DNA from: Streptomyces sp. P9-A2
GTDB lineage: Bacteria; Actinomycetota; Actinomycetes; Streptomycetales; Streptomycetaceae
Length of the DNA stretch: 64,000 nucleotides
Direction: 5' to 3'
Assembly (NCBI RefSeq): GCF_036634175.1
Contig: NZ_JAZIFX010000001.1
Location: 7,936,001 to 8,000,000, forward strand
Notes under the pieces: model-generated
Databases searched by the model: none
What the model was told of the DNA's origin: nothing
The model's input: the letters and a program-made list of their open reading frames with translations, nothing else
Translations under genes and position numbers: made by a program
Shown here: positions 26,201 to 35,248 of the stretch, in pieces
Numbering within the stretch: the first letter of the stretch is position 1
How the letters are laid out: the number at the start of each line of letters is the position of its first letter

Positions 26201-26526
26201 GTGCTTCCTTTCGGGAGACGGAACGCAGAGTCACCCCGCCCTGCGAGCAGGCCGTCGCAAAGACGCCCCGCACACTCGAACTCTGCTTCACGGAACGAAA
26301 GTTGAACCGGTAAGCGGAACGAGACTGCCCAGATCCTAGATGATCTACACAGGTGTCCGTCATGATATCTGTTACTGCACACGCCACTTGAGGTGCATGT
26401 TCTCCCAAATACCACAGAAATCAATGGACTTGCACTGATTGAATCCACAGAACCGGGACAGGTGCCCAGTACGGGCAGGGGAGCGGCCCCGGCCCGCGGA
26501 CAGACCCCGGACCCTGTGGAGGAGAC
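26201..26526. other. Divergent promoter region, AT-richer
   Basis: This 326-bp stretch lies between the terpene synthase (minus) and the VOC gene (plus). It is clearly AT-richer than its surroundings from about 26330 to 26450, as expected for promoters, but I could not assign -35/-10 boxes. No open frame here has coding character. Confidence 0.5.
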
Positions 26527-26919
26527 ATGCCGACCGTGCCTGCGGGAGTGGTGGTGCTCGACTGCGCCGAACCCGAGAAACTCGCCGAGTTCTACCGCGA
26601 GTTGCTGGCTGCGGAGGTGGTGGACGCCCAGGCCAACCGGGTGGAGATCCGGGCCGCCGACGGCTTCCGGCTGGCGCTGCGCCGGGACGCCAACGCCACC
26701 GCGCCGAGCTGGCCGCGTCCCGAGAACTCGCTCCAGGCGCACCTGGAGTTCGTGGTCGACGACCTGGACGCCGTGGAACGTCTGATCGTGGGTCTCGGCG
26801 GCCGCCCGGTGGAGACGAAGGACGCCACGGGCCCTCTGGAGGAACGCGGCTACGCCGACCCGGCCGGACACTCCTTCATCCTGCGCTGCGATATCCCGGT
26901 GGCGCCGAAGCTGGGCTGA
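26527..26919 (+). CDS. VOC family (glyoxalase-like) protein
   Basis: The 130-residue protein shows the paired beta-alpha-beta-beta-beta modules of the vicinal oxygen chelate fold: VVVLDCAEPEKLAEFYREL and LEFVVDDLDAVERLI, ending DPAGHSFILRC. Metal ligands are only partly preserved (Glu in LEFVVDD; the first His is replaced), so it may bind a small molecule without being an enzyme. GGAGGAG precedes the ATG. Substrate unknown. Confidence 0.85.
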   Translation: MPTVPAGVVVLDCAEPEKLAEFYRELLAAEVVDAQANRVEIRAADGFRLALRRDANATAPSWPRPENSLQAHLEFVVDDLDAVERLIVGLGGRPVETKDATGPLEERGYADPAGHSFILRCDIPVAPKLG

Positions 26920-27024
26920 CGCCCGCCGCACGGCCGGGCCCACCGGGTCCGGCCGGGGCTGGCGAGGGCCGCGCCCCGGCGCGCAGAGGCGCCGAGGGCT
27001 TCATGTGCCGGGGGAGGGGCCCGG

Positions 27025-27327
27025 TCAGGCGCTCCCCTTCTCCGGGGCGGGCCAGGAGCCCGTCGAGCGTTCGATGGCCTTGGCGCCCGCGCGGTTCACG
27101 GCACTGCGCACCACCGCGAAGATGGCGCCCTGGATCGCCGCGGCCAGCAGGATCTCGCCCCATCGGCGGTCCCGGTCCAGCGCGTCGGGGGCGTCTTCCT
27201 CGTGCCGGATCAGCTTCCACGTCTTCTGGAACGCGATCCCCGCCACGGTGCCACTCGTCCAGCCCAACGCGAACCCGACGGGCTTGTACGCCAGGGGCAG
27301 CTTCTTCTTGCTCTTCTTCTTCGCCAC
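27025..27327 (-). CDS. DUF4235 small membrane protein
   Basis: The 100-residue protein starts with GTG and a basic KKKSKKK stretch. It has two membrane helices: YKPVGFALGWTSGTVAGIAF, and ILLAAAIQGAIFAVVRSAV separated from the first by the charged HEEDAPDALDRDRRWGE loop. This is the DUF4235 family of actinobacteria, of unknown function. GGGAG precedes the GTG. The frame continues upstream but only with Arg/Gly/Pro-rich sequence. Confidence 0.85.
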   Translation of the reverse strand: MAKKKSKKKLPLAYKPVGFALGWTSGTVAGIAFQKTWKLIRHEEDAPDALDRDRRWGEILLAAAIQGAIFAVVRSAVNRAGAKAIERSTGSWPAPEKGSA

Positions 27328-27574
27328 GTGGATCTCCCAGGTCGGTGCAGACGTTCGGAAAGTTCCTGTGCCCCACGTTCCCCGTTTTTCGCCCTCCGCA
27401 CGGCCCGAGCGGCCCCGACCGGGGCAGGCCCCACGGCGTGGCGGCAGGGAAGAACCCCGCCGCGACGGGGGAACGCGGCGGGGCCTGGACCGCGGGTGCC
27501 CGCCGGCCGGGGCGCCATGCACCCCGAACCGAAGAAAATTCGGCCGGACCTCTCCGGACCTCTCCGGGACCTCT

Positions 27575-28012
27575 CTAGTCGCGCGGCTCCAGCACGAAGA
27601 CCGGGATCACCCGGTCCGTCTTCTCCTGGTAATCGGCGTACGGTGGGAACGCCGCCACGGCCCGTTCCCACCACTCGGCCTTCTCCTCCCCGGTCACCTC
27701 ACGGGCCGTCATGTCCCGCAGGACCTGCTCGTCCCGCAGTTCCACCTGAGGATCGGCCTTGAGATTGTGGTACCAGACCGGGTGCCGGGGTGCTCCGCCC
27801 AGCGAGGCCACCACTGCGTAGCGCCCCTTGTGCTCGACGCGCATCACCGGGGTCTTCCGCAGCTTGCCGCTCCTGGCTCCCCGCGTGGTCAGCAGCACCA
27901 CCGGCCTGCCCTGCAGGGTCGTCCCCTCGGTGCCGCCGGAGCTCTCGTACAGTTCCACCTGGTCGCGCACCCACTGCGTGGGGCTGGGCTCGTACTCGCC
28001 CTGAAGAGGCAT
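27575..28012 (-). CDS. F420-dependent nitroreductase-like (DDN family) oxidoreductase
   Basis: The 145-residue protein belongs to the deazaflavin-dependent nitroreductase (Ddn) family: [20 protein letters not shown], the phosphate-contacting part for F420, then [18 protein letters not shown]. Such enzymes use F420H2 to reduce quinones, nitro compounds or polyketide ring systems. The ATG at 28012 is chosen; an upstream frame to 28135 is unlike the family. It stands alone between opposite-strand neighbours. Confidence 0.9.
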   Translation of the reverse strand: MPLQGEYEPSPTQWVRDQVELYESSGGTEGTTLQGRPVVLLTTRGARSGKLRKTPVMRVEHKGRYAVVASLGGAPRHPVWYHNLKADPQVELRDEQVLRDMTAREVTGEEKAEWWERAVAAFPPYADYQEKTDRVIPVFVLEPRD

Positions 28013-28227
28013 GCCATCCGTCCTGTCGTTGTCGCGGCCCGTGGCCGGCCCGGTCTCCGGGACGACCACGGGGCCATGCGGATCAGCTCGTGCCGTACCA
28101 GTGTCGACCGGACCGCACATGACCTCCGACGTCATGGCGTCATCGGCGTGTCCACGGCACAGTCATGACCATTCCCCGGACCGAGGCCCTTGAACTCGGC
28201 CCACCCTGAACCCAGGAGACCTCCGTC

Positions 28228-28728
28228 ATGACCGAGCCCACGCCGGCCCCGGCCGCGCCGCCCCGGACCAGCCCGGCCCGTACCGCCCCGCCCACCGGCA
28301 TCCGCGCCACCGTGGAGGAACTGCTGCGCCGGATCGGCCACGGCGACCCGGACCGCATCGCCGAGCTGTACGCCGACTCCTGCGACTGGCGACTCGACTG
28401 GCCGGACGATGAGCACGGCAGCACCGCGATCCCCTGGATCCGCCACCGGGCCACCCGTGCCGACGCTGCCGCCCACTACCGGGAACTGGCCGCCCACCAT
28501 GTGCCCGACGCGGCCGCCACCGAGATCGAGCGCATTCTGGTCGACGGCGACGACGCGGTGGTGTTCGGTGAGATCCGGCAGACCGCCCGGCCCACCGGGC
28601 GCCCCTACCGCGCCCGCTTCGCCCTGCTGCTCACCGTGCGGGACGGCCTGGTCGTCCGCCACCACGTCCACGAGGACAGCCTCTCCGTGCACCGCGCCTT
28701 CGTACCGCGACCGCCGGCCGGGCCGTAG
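28228..28728 (+). CDS. SnoaL/NTF2-like protein
   Basis: The 166-residue protein has a disordered Pro/Ala-rich N-terminus of about 22 residues and then an NTF2-like alpha+beta barrel: VEELLRRIGHGDPDRIAELY, CDWRLDWP, and RARFALLLTVRDGLVVRHHV. The fold is used by ketosteroid isomerase, SnoaL cyclases and many uncharacterised proteins; His residues near the C-terminus (RHHVHED) line the likely cavity. CAGGAGA precedes the ATG. Substrate unknown. Confidence 0.85.
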   Translation: MTEPTPAPAAPPRTSPARTAPPTGIRATVEELLRRIGHGDPDRIAELYADSCDWRLDWPDDEHGSTAIPWIRHRATRADAAAHYRELAAHHVPDAAATEIERILVDGDDAVVFGEIRQTARPTGRPYRARFALLLTVRDGLVVRHHVHEDSLSVHRAFVPRPPAGP

Positions 28729-28809
28729 GCCTTCCGGGTGACCGAACAGGTCCCAAGCCCTTTCTCCACGTCGTCGTCTGCGCCACCGGTGCCGCCGCGG
28801 ACGTCAGTA

Positions 28810-28889
28810 ACGACCTCACCCGCGATAGGAAGTGGATCAGCGAGCGGCGTCATGCGGCAGCGGGGCGGGGAGGCCGGCGCCATCGCGAC
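28810..28889. mobile_element. Half copy of the 34820-34981 inverted-repeat element
   Basis: The 19-base terminal repeat ACGACCTCACCCGCGATAG (28810-28828) is identical to that at 34820. The sequence after it, including AAGTGGATCAGCGAGCGGCG, matches the complement of the other end of that element, with decay after about 60 bases. The opposite terminal repeat is missing. Confidence 0.8.
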
Positions 28890-28956
28890 ACCCGTCGCCA
28901 TGAACGGGTTCTTCGAAGCCGTCGCGGTCCGCGCGCAGACCGGCAGGCCGATCATT

Positions 28957-29020
28957 CCCCAAGCTCTCGACGCCTCCCCCACTCTCGACTTCGCTCGAGC
29001 GGGGGGACCCCATGAGCAGG
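28957..29020. repeat. Dispersed repeat fragment shared with the 48-kb MITE
   Basis: CTCCCCCACTCTCGACT followed by CGCTCGAGCGGGGGGACCC also occurs, with small changes, inside the element at 48087-48399 (about 48211-48250). It can form a hairpin through its C-rich and G-rich ends. It interrupts the flavoprotein remnant. Confidence 0.75.
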
Positions 29021-29029
29021 GGAGTCCCC

Positions 29030-29390
29030 GATCGCCTGGCGCACTCCCGGCGAACCGCGCTCCTTCCCGGAACCCGACGCGGTGGTGGTCGCGCCCGCCA
29101 TCTTCAACACCGTCGACAAATGGGCGGCCGAAATCACCGACACCCTCGTGCTGAGCACCCTGTGCGAGGACATGGGGCGCGGCGTGCCGATCACCGTCTG
29201 CTGTGTGCCGGCGCCGCGCCGGCCGCCCACCCCGCCTACCCCGCCTACCGGGACAGTCTGGAGCGGCTCACCGCCATGGACGTCCGCTTCGACGCCCGTA
29301 CGCCAGGGAGACGGCGCCGGACGGCGGACGGCCCGAGTTCCGCTGGGAAGGGGCCCTGGGCCTCGTACGGCCACGATGAGCGTAGACCGG
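29030..29390 (+). pseudogene. Flavoprotein (Dfp/CoaC-like) remnant
   Basis: From about 29032 one frame reads IAWRTPGEPRSFPEPDAVVV, then APAIFNTVDKWAAEITDTLV, typical of Streptomyces flavoprotein (DFP-fold) proteins. After CEDMGRGVPITVC the homology moves to another frame as AHPAYPAYRDSLERLTAMDV and later FRWEGALGLV in a further frame. The N-terminal third has been replaced by repeat fragments. The gene cannot make a normal product. Confidence 0.7.
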
Positions 29391-29400
29391 CGCCGAGTGA

Positions 29401-29844
29401 TCCCGGGCGCACCCGTATACCCCGGACAGGGAGACCCGCACACGCGCATCCGGGAACGGAGGGGCTGCGCGACGCGCGTCCGCATCGCCTTTTCGGACAC
29501 CGGCCGTCGAATCGGATCATTGGGCGCGTGAATTAAGTGGCTCGAATCCCATTGACACGTTGTCAAAGTGCGGCGTCCGCACAGGGAATGCGGGAAACCA
29601 CGGCGTCTCTTGTTCCAAGTCGTTGGCCTGTGCAAAAGTGGGTCTCGCCGGCACGCGGACAATACCTTTTGTCCTGGCGTGCGCGAGGCCGCTCCAGTGC
29701 GCCACCCAGGCTCCAAAAGAGCTGCTCCGGGCGGATGCTCGAGATGCCGAATCGCCCACGGGCGGGGTCCCGCTGTATTGTCGGCGAGGCCCCGGGTCCG
29801 CTGGTTCGGACTTTATCCCGCGCGCCCCCGAGAGGATCGCATCC
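29401..29844. other. Upstream region of the sigma/ricin protein, with inverted repeat
   Basis: There is no gene with coding character here. The inverted repeat TTGAC-ACGTT-GTCAA is at 29552-29566. Between 29580 and 29650 short matches occur to the region upstream of the paralogue at 36213, including GTTGGCC and TGTGC. Confidence 0.6.
29552..29566. promoter_or_regulatory. Inverted repeat TTGAC-N5-GTCAA (shared)
   Basis: TTGACACGTTGTCAA lies 279 bp before the start codon of the sigma/ricin protein. The same arms and spacer length occur at 35963-35977 before its paralogue, suggesting a shared regulator or autoregulation. Confidence 0.55.
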
Positions 29845-31755
29845 GTGAAGGACACCGGCCTGTCGAATTTCCCGGCCACGGCCGCCGCGTTCGACGTGAC
29901 GGACGAACAACTGGGTGACGAGTTGCGGAAGTGGACGGGGGCCACCCCGGCACCGAACCCCGTCGGTGAACTCATGGACCGGCACTGGGAGTCGGTCTTC
30001 GGCTATGCCCGGCTGTGCACCGACAGCCCCCGTTCCGCCGGGATGCTCACCACCGCCGCGTTCACCCGGCTCTTCGGCGAGACCCTGCGGCGCAACGGCC
30101 CGAGTTCCGCGTGGCGCCCCCAACTCCTCGTCACGGTACGCCGGATCGCCGCAGAATGGGACGGCGACCACCGGCGCGACATGCTCCACCCCGACCTCAC
30201 CACCACCTCCACCTCCGAAAGCGGCCGACGGCCGGCCGCACGGCTGCTGCCACCGCCCGAACGGCGCCTGCTGTCGGGGGCGTTCCAGCGACTGCCGCAG
30301 TCCGCGCGCTGCCTGCTGTGGCACACCGAGGTCGAGTCCGAACCGCTCCACGTCCCCGCCGGGCTGCTCGCCCTGGACGAGGAGAGCGCCCGCATCGAAC
30401 TGCGCCGCGCCCAGGACCGGTTGCGCGACGAAGTCCTCCAACTCCACGGAGAACTCGCCTCCGACCAGGAGTGCCGAAGCTATCTTCGCCTGCTGGAGGT
30501 GGCCTACCGGCGCACGGGCACCGAAATCGACCCGGACCTGCGTACCCACCTGGAGAACTGCACCCACTGCCGGCACGCGGCGGACCAGCTCGCCTGCTTC
30601 ACCGGTGGACTCGGTACGGCCCTGGCCGAGGCTGTCCTGGGCTGGAGCGCACGGGAATACACACAGAGCAGGGCACGGGCGGCCGACGTCACCGACGAGT
30701 CGGCCGCCGAGGAGCGGCCGTCGCCCGAGGGCGTCATCGGCGCCGCGTTCCCCGGCCCCGCCGGCGGACGTCCGGGCACGGCGGGCGATCCGTTCGCCGT
30801 GCCCGCGGGCGAATCCCCGGCAGTGGCGGGCGAGTCGTTCACGGACGCGGGGACACCCGCCCCGCCCCGCCCCACCGAGGCGCCCCGCACCGCGTCCACC
30901 ACCCCCGCGGAGCCCCCGGTGCCCCCGATACCGGGTACCGCCCCGGACGCGGCGGCCCCGGCCACCTCCGCGCGCACGGCTTCCCGATCCGGTGCCCTCT
31001 CCCGGCGGCGCGCCGGGGCCTCCCGCACCGGTCCTCGCGGTGCCGTGCTCCGCGCCGGTTCCCGGGGCGCCCGGAAGGCGGCCCGCCGGGCCGCGCGTCG
31101 GCGCAACCTCACCGCCGGAATCCTCACCGTCAGCGGACTGGTCGTTCTCCCGCTGGTGCTGTGGACCACGGGCGGTTCCGACGACGCCGCCGCACGGGGC
31201 GACGACCGTCCCTCCGAATCCCCCGGGGCCGCCGTGGTCAGCCCGCCCGGCGACCCGTCGTGGTTCCGCTCCGGAGAAATGGCGAAGGGCGCCCTGCGCG
31301 GCCGGCTGCACAACACCGCCTCCGGCCTGTGCGTCGGTGTCGTCGGCGGCCGGGCGGTCGCCGGCGCCGAGACCGAACTGATCGCCTGCTCGGCGGGCAA
31401 GGTCCAGCAGTGGACGTACGAGACCGACGGACGGCTGCGCAACGCCGCGCAGCCGGACCTGTGCCTGGACTCGCGCCTCGGCTACTCGGTGCGCCTGGCC
31501 CGGTGCACCGGCGAGGCCCACAAGGACGCCGGCAGCGCACGCTACGACTTCACCGTCCAGGGAACCCTGGTGCCCCGGTCCGGCCAGGACCTGGGCCTGG
31601 CACCCGCCGCGACCGACGGCTCGGGAGCCCTCGTCCTCAAGGCCCGCGACGACACGGACGCCCAGCGCTGGGCGATCGACACCTCGGAACCCGACCTCCA
31701 GACGAAGGTCGTCACCTGGGGCATCGTCGAGAACGAGGACGAGAACAACGAGTAG
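29845..31755 (+). CDS. Sigma-like / zinc-finger / TM / ricin-lectin membrane protein, paralogue 1
   Basis: The 636-residue protein has five parts. Residues 40-110 resemble ECF sigma region 2 (LMDRHWESVFGYARLC, AWRPQLLVTVRRIAAEW). Residues 138-205 resemble region 4 (FQRLPQSARCLLWHTEVE). Residues 210-245 are an anti-sigma-type zinc finger with H235-x3-C239-x2-C242. After a Pro/Ala-rich linker and a basic stretch comes one membrane helix (422-442). The outer part (about 485-620) is a ricin-B lectin domain (ASGLCVGVV, QQWTYETDGRLRN, LCLDSRLGYSV). This resembles actinobacterial ECF groups with fused anti-sigma, membrane and sugar-binding regions. It probably senses a glycan outside and controls transcription inside. 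GAGAGGA precedes the GTG. Confidence 0.8.
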   Translation: MKDTGLSNFPATAAAFDVTDEQLGDELRKWTGATPAPNPVGELMDRHWESVFGYARLCTDSPRSAGMLTTAAFTRLFGETLRRNGPSSAWRPQLLVTVRRIAAEWDGDHRRDMLHPDLTTTSTSESGRRPAARLLPPPERRLLSGAFQRLPQSARCLLWHTEVESEPLHVPAGLLALDEESARIELRRAQDRLRDEVLQLHGELASDQECRSYLRLLEVAYRRTGTEIDPDLRTHLENCTHCRHAADQLACFTGGLGTALAEAVLGWSAREYTQSRARAADVTDESAAEERPSPEGVIGAAFPGPAGGRPGTAGDPFAVPAGESPAVAGESFTDAGTPAPPRPTEAPRTASTTPAEPPVPPIPGTAPDAAAPATSARTASRSGALSRRRAGASRTGPRGAVLRAGSRGARKAARRAARRRNLTAGILTVSGLVVLPLVLWTTGGSDDAAARGDDRPSESPGAAVVSPPGDPSWFRSGEMAKGALRGRLHNTASGLCVGVVGGRAVAGAETELIACSAGKVQQWTYETDGRLRNAAQPDLCLDSRLGYSVRLARCTGEAHKDAGSARYDFTVQGTLVPRSGQDLGLAPAATDGSGALVLKARDDTDAQRWAIDTSEPDLQTKVVTWGIVENEDENNE

Positions 31756-31764
31756 CCCCTGGGC

Positions 31765-31784
31765 GGACCGGATCGGGCCGGTCC
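31765..31784. terminator. Hairpin between convergent genes
   Basis: GGACCGG (31765-31771) pairs with CCGGTCC (31778-31784) around ATCGGG. It lies between the stop codons of two convergent genes; further GC-rich inverted repeats follow up to 31824. Confidence 0.55.
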
Positions 31785-31824
31785 GGCCCGGCCCGGTCAG
31801 ATCGGGTCCGGGCCGGCCGGACGC

Positions 31825-34212
31825 TCACAGTTCTTCAGTCAACCCCAGCTCGGCCCAGATGGTCTTGCCCTCGGCGGTGTGTCTGCTGCCCCACCGCTGG
31901 GTGAGCTGGGCGACCAGGAGCAGCCCTCGGCCGCCCTCGTCCCAGGTTTTGGCGCGCCGCAGATGCGGAGCGGTGTGGCTGGCGTCGGACACCTCGCAGA
32001 TCAGTGTCGACGCGTCGCAGATCAGCCGGAGCCGGATCGGTGCCGCGCCGTAGCGGATCGCGTTGGTGACCAGCTCGCTCACCACCAGCTCGACGGTGAA
32101 CGACACGTCGGTCAGCTGCCACACGCCCAGCTGCTCGAGGACCCGCTTGCGGACCGGTGCGACGAGCGCCGGGTCGGCCGGGATGTCCCAGGTGGCCACC
32201 CGGGAGGACGGCAGCCCACGGGTACGGGTCAGCAGCAGCGCCACGTCGTCCGTGGCGGGACCCGGAGAAAGCATGGCGTGCAGAACACGGTCGCAGGCCT
32301 CGTCGAGCGCCCCGGAGGCAGCATGGGACAGGGCCTCGCAGAGCATGCGCCGGCCCGCGTCCGTGTCCGTGCCGCTTTCCCGGCCGTCGACCAGACCGTC
32401 CGTGTAGAAACCCAGCACACTGCCCTCGGGCAGCTCCAGCTCCACGGACTCGAAGGGCAGCCCGCCCAGGCCCAGCGGTGGCCCGGACGGCATGTCCAGT
32501 ATGCGGACCGACCCGTCCGGCCGGACCAGGACCGGTGGCGGATGCCCCGCCCTCGACAGGGTGCAGCGCCGTGACACCGGGTCGTACACCGCGTACAGGC
32601 AGGTCGCGCCGACCTCGCCGGGGCCGGCGTCGCCGCCCGACTCGTGCGAGAGATGCAGGGCCAGGTCGTCGAGGTGGGTGAGCAGTTCGTCCGGGGCCAG
32701 GTCGATGTCGGCGAGGGTGCGGACGGCCGTACGCAGCCGGCCCATCGTCGCCGACGCCTGGATGCCGTGGCCGACGACGTCCCCCACCACCATGGCCACC
32801 CGCATCCCGGACAACGGGATCACGTCGAACCAGTCGCCGCCCACGCCGGTGTGCGCGGCCGGCAGATACCGGGAGGCGGCGTCCACCGCCGCGGTCCGGG
32901 GCAGACCGCGGGGGAGCAGGCTGCGCTGGAGCGTGAGGGTCGTCTCGCGTTCGCGTGAGTAGCGGCGGGCGTTGTCGATGCAGACGGCCGCACGTGCGGT
33001 GATCTCCTCGGCCAGCAGTACGTCGTCGTGGGTGAAGGGCTCGGGATGCCGGAAACGGGTGAAGGCCGCGACGCCGAGGGTGACACCGCGGGCCCGGAGG
33101 GGGACGGACAGTATCGAGTGGACACCGAACTCCCGCACCTGCCGGGCGTGGGCGTCGTCGACCGCGAGCCACGGATCGAGATCACCGGAGGGCACCGAGG
33201 CGACGACGCTGTGGCCGGCGATCAGTGAGTCCGCCTGGGGTGCGGCGGCCGGGTAGACGACCACCTCGCCCGGGTCGGTGACCGACTCGGGGTCGCCCTC
33301 CGTGCGGGACCGGTGGGTGATCCGGCGCAGCGAGACCGGCAGGGTGAGCGGACCGCTGGGGTCGGCGCCCTGGTCGTGCTCGAGCAGGTCGACGCTGACG
33401 AAGTCGGCCAGCGCGGGGACACAGACCTCTGTCAGTTCCTGCGCGGTCCGGGTGACGTCGAGGGTGGTGCCGATGCGCAGGCTGGCCTCGTTGACCAGTT
33501 GCAGCCGTGCCCGCGCCCGGTTCTGCTCGGTGAAGTCGTGGGCCGTCACGCAGACACCGACGATCCGGCCGCGGTCGTCGGTGAGCGGCGCGATCCGGGC
33601 CAGCCAGGACTCCTCGTGGCTCTTGTCGGTGACCCGCAGGCTCGTCCGGACGTCGTGGCCCCGGCCCGTCCGCAGCACCTGGCGCATGTGCCGTTCCAGC
33701 TCCCTGTGCCGGGGGCGGCCACCGATGTCCGTGGGCGTCAGACCGCGCAGATGGGCGGCCGGCAGCCCGAGGAGCTCCGCCATCGCGTCGTTGGCACCGT
33801 GCAGGCGCAGTTCCGTGTCGAAGACGACGGTGGCGCACGCGGACTGGAGCATCGCCGCCCAAAGCAGCGGATCTTCGGCCGGGTCGGCGGGCCCGGACGG
33901 CAGCGGGGTGACGGCCAGCCATGCGTCGGGCTCACCGTCCTCCGGCCGGCCGCGATGGGCGAGCAGCCACACGGTGACGGTGCCGCCGTCCCGGTGCCGG
34001 AGCGCGAGCGTGCCGCTCCAGCGGGTGTCGGCCGGCGGCCGGGGAGGCTGCGCCCCGCCGACGAGCAGACGGGCAGCCGGGCGGCCGACCACGTCCTCGG
34101 CCCGGTGGCCCAGCAGCCGCCGGGCGGCCTCGTTCCACCGGGTGACGGTGCCGTCGGCGGCGATGACGGCCCGAGCCGTCACCGGATCGTCGAACGGGTC
34201 GTCCGCCCTCAT
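31825..34212 (-). CDS. PAS-GAF-SpoIIE phosphatase with HATPase domain
   Basis: The 795-residue protein contains two PAS domains (about 15-110 and 130-255), a GAF domain (about 275-430), a PP2C/SpoIIE phosphatase (about 440-650; GGDWFDVIPLSGMRVAMVVG, GFYTDGLVDGRE, ATDDVALLLTR) and an anti-sigma-type HATPase at the end (SELVTNAIRYGAAPIRLRL, DEGGRGLLLVAQLTQRWG). It can both dephosphorylate STAS antagonists and act as a kinase, so it is a single-protein switch for a SigB-like factor. ATG 34212 has GGAGTGG upstream; GTG 34239 is an alternative. The STAS protein at 19803-20210 is a possible target. Confidence 0.92.
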   Translation of the reverse strand: MRADDPFDDPVTARAVIAADGTVTRWNEAARRLLGHRAEDVVGRPAARLLVGGAQPPRPPADTRWSGTLALRHRDGGTVTVWLLAHRGRPEDGEPDAWLAVTPLPSGPADPAEDPLLWAAMLQSACATVVFDTELRLHGANDAMAELLGLPAAHLRGLTPTDIGGRPRHRELERHMRQVLRTGRGHDVRTSLRVTDKSHEESWLARIAPLTDDRGRIVGVCVTAHDFTEQNRARARLQLVNEASLRIGTTLDVTRTAQELTEVCVPALADFVSVDLLEHDQGADPSGPLTLPVSLRRITHRSRTEGDPESVTDPGEVVVYPAAAPQADSLIAGHSVVASVPSGDLDPWLAVDDAHARQVREFGVHSILSVPLRARGVTLGVAAFTRFRHPEPFTHDDVLLAEEITARAAVCIDNARRYSRERETTLTLQRSLLPRGLPRTAAVDAASRYLPAAHTGVGGDWFDVIPLSGMRVAMVVGDVVGHGIQASATMGRLRTAVRTLADIDLAPDELLTHLDDLALHLSHESGGDAGPGEVGATCLYAVYDPVSRRCTLSRAGHPPPVLVRPDGSVRILDMPSGPPLGLGGLPFESVELELPEGSVLGFYTDGLVDGRESGTDTDAGRRMLCEALSHAASGALDEACDRVLHAMLSPGPATDDVALLLTRTRGLPSSRVATWDIPADPALVAPVRKRVLEQLGVWQLTDVSFTVELVVSELVTNAIRYGAAPIRLRLICDASTLICEVSDASHTAPHLRRAKTWDEGGRGLLLVAQLTQRWGSRHTAEGKTIWAELGLTEEL

Positions 34213-34816
34213 CGTCGCCACTCCATCGCGCACACTCACCGTGAACTGGTCGATCGCCAGAGTTCCACCCTAGTGCGTCGGAGGCCGCTGTGGCCCGGAA
34301 CCCCGCCCGGGCCGGGGGCCCGCGGGCCGGACGGGGGCGGGGAGCGGCACCCCCTGGGACAGCCGCCGGGCGGACCGACCGTTCCGGCCCCCGGTCCCGG
34401 TTCCCGTCCGGGTTCGGCCCCGGTGATCGCCTGCTGCCCGCCCGGGTCGCGTCCGGTTCCCGGCGGGATACCGTCCGGTGCCGGTCCGGCGCGTGTCCGG
34501 TATGCGCCCGTCGTCCGCCGACGTCCGTCACCAGTCCTGTCCCGCTGGTTGACGGGGTGTCACATGGGTTGCGGCGGTGACCGTGTACGGATGGCAGCGC
34601 TTTCCTCCGTGGCCGCAACGCCCTGGACATCTCCTACGTCACCGGGTACGGCGAGGCCGGTACGCCCGCCGGCTCGACCCGGCGCCGTCGAACCCGCCCG
34701 CCGGGGCCCTCTCCGTCGGACCTGACTCGAACATCCAGGCTCGGGGCTGGGGCCGGCCCGCTGAGCGGGCGGACGCAGGAGAGGGCGCCTCGGTGGGCCG
34801 AGGGCGTCCCGGCCCC
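34213..34816. other. Non-coding region upstream of the hairpin element
   Basis: About 600 bp without a supported gene. Short frames near 34577-34720 have no recognisable homology or codon pattern, although a decayed gene cannot be excluded. Confidence 0.5.
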
Positions 34817-34819
34817 GTA

Positions 34820-34981
34820 ACGACCTCACCCGCGATAGCGAGCGGGCTCCCGGCGCCCTGCGGCTTCACCTCCGGCGTTGTCGTCAGTCGCGATGGCTCC
34901 GCCATCGCTCCCTCCTCCGCCTTGGATTCGAAGCCGCAGGGCGCCGCTCGCTGATCCACTCCCTATCGCGGGTGAGGTCGT
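34820..34981. mobile_element. MITE-like hairpin element, 162 bp
   Basis: The ends ACGACCTCACCCGCGATAG (34820-34838) and its exact complement (34963-34981) form 19-bp terminal inverted repeats. Inside, GGCGCCCTGCGGCTTC (34852-34867) pairs with 34930-34945, and GCGATGGC (34890-34897) with GCCATCGC (34901-34908). The whole element folds into one long branched hairpin and encodes no transposase. A partial second copy is at 28810-28889. It lies directly against a tnpB remnant. Confidence 0.82.
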
Positions 34982-34982
34982 A

Positions 34983-35170
34983 AGCCTCGCCGCGGTGCGG
35001 TGCCTGTGGTGGGAGAAGAACTCGGGCAAGAGCCACGCCGGGTTCGTCTGTGTGTCCTGCGGGTTCAGCTGCGACGCGGACGAGGGCGCGGCAGCCGGCG
35101 TCGCGGCAGGACGGGGCGGGATTCCCCGCCTCCGGCGTGCAGCCGGCGCCGGAGGGGCGACACCCCCGGC
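34983..35170 (+). pseudogene. tnpB (IS200/IS605 OrfB) 3' remnant
   Basis: The frame immediately right of the hairpin element reads CLWWEKNSGKSHAGFVCVSC, then GFSCDADEGAAAGVAAGRGG. It resembles the zinc-ribbon end of TnpB proteins, including the VCVSCGFSC pair and the N-A-A-x-N-V-A-A-G-like tail. The first CxxC is reduced to one Cys and the conserved Asp/Asn positions have changed. Everything upstream is gone. Confidence 0.75.
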
Positions 35171-35224
35171 GCCCCTTTCGGTACCGCCCTGTACCCACTC
35201 TGAACTGGTGGTATTTACGATCGA

Positions 35225-35239
35225 GTACCCGAGCGGTAC
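35225..35239. promoter_or_regulatory. Inverted repeat GTACC-N5-GGTAC before the TA operon
   Basis: GTACC (35225-35229) and GGTAC (35235-35239) flank CGAGC, ten bases before the antitoxin ATG. Ribbon-helix-helix antitoxins usually bind such repeats to repress their own operon. Confidence 0.5.
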
Positions 35240-35248
35240 CGTGATGGC

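Noticed and set aside
29560..29844. N-terminal extension of sigma/ricin paralogue 1
   Set aside because: No homology and odd composition; GTG 29845 with GAGAGGA fits the start better, and the extension overlaps the presumed regulatory repeat.
34577..34720. Possible gene or relic left of the hairpin element
   Set aside because: Short frames without recognisable motifs or consistent codon bias.
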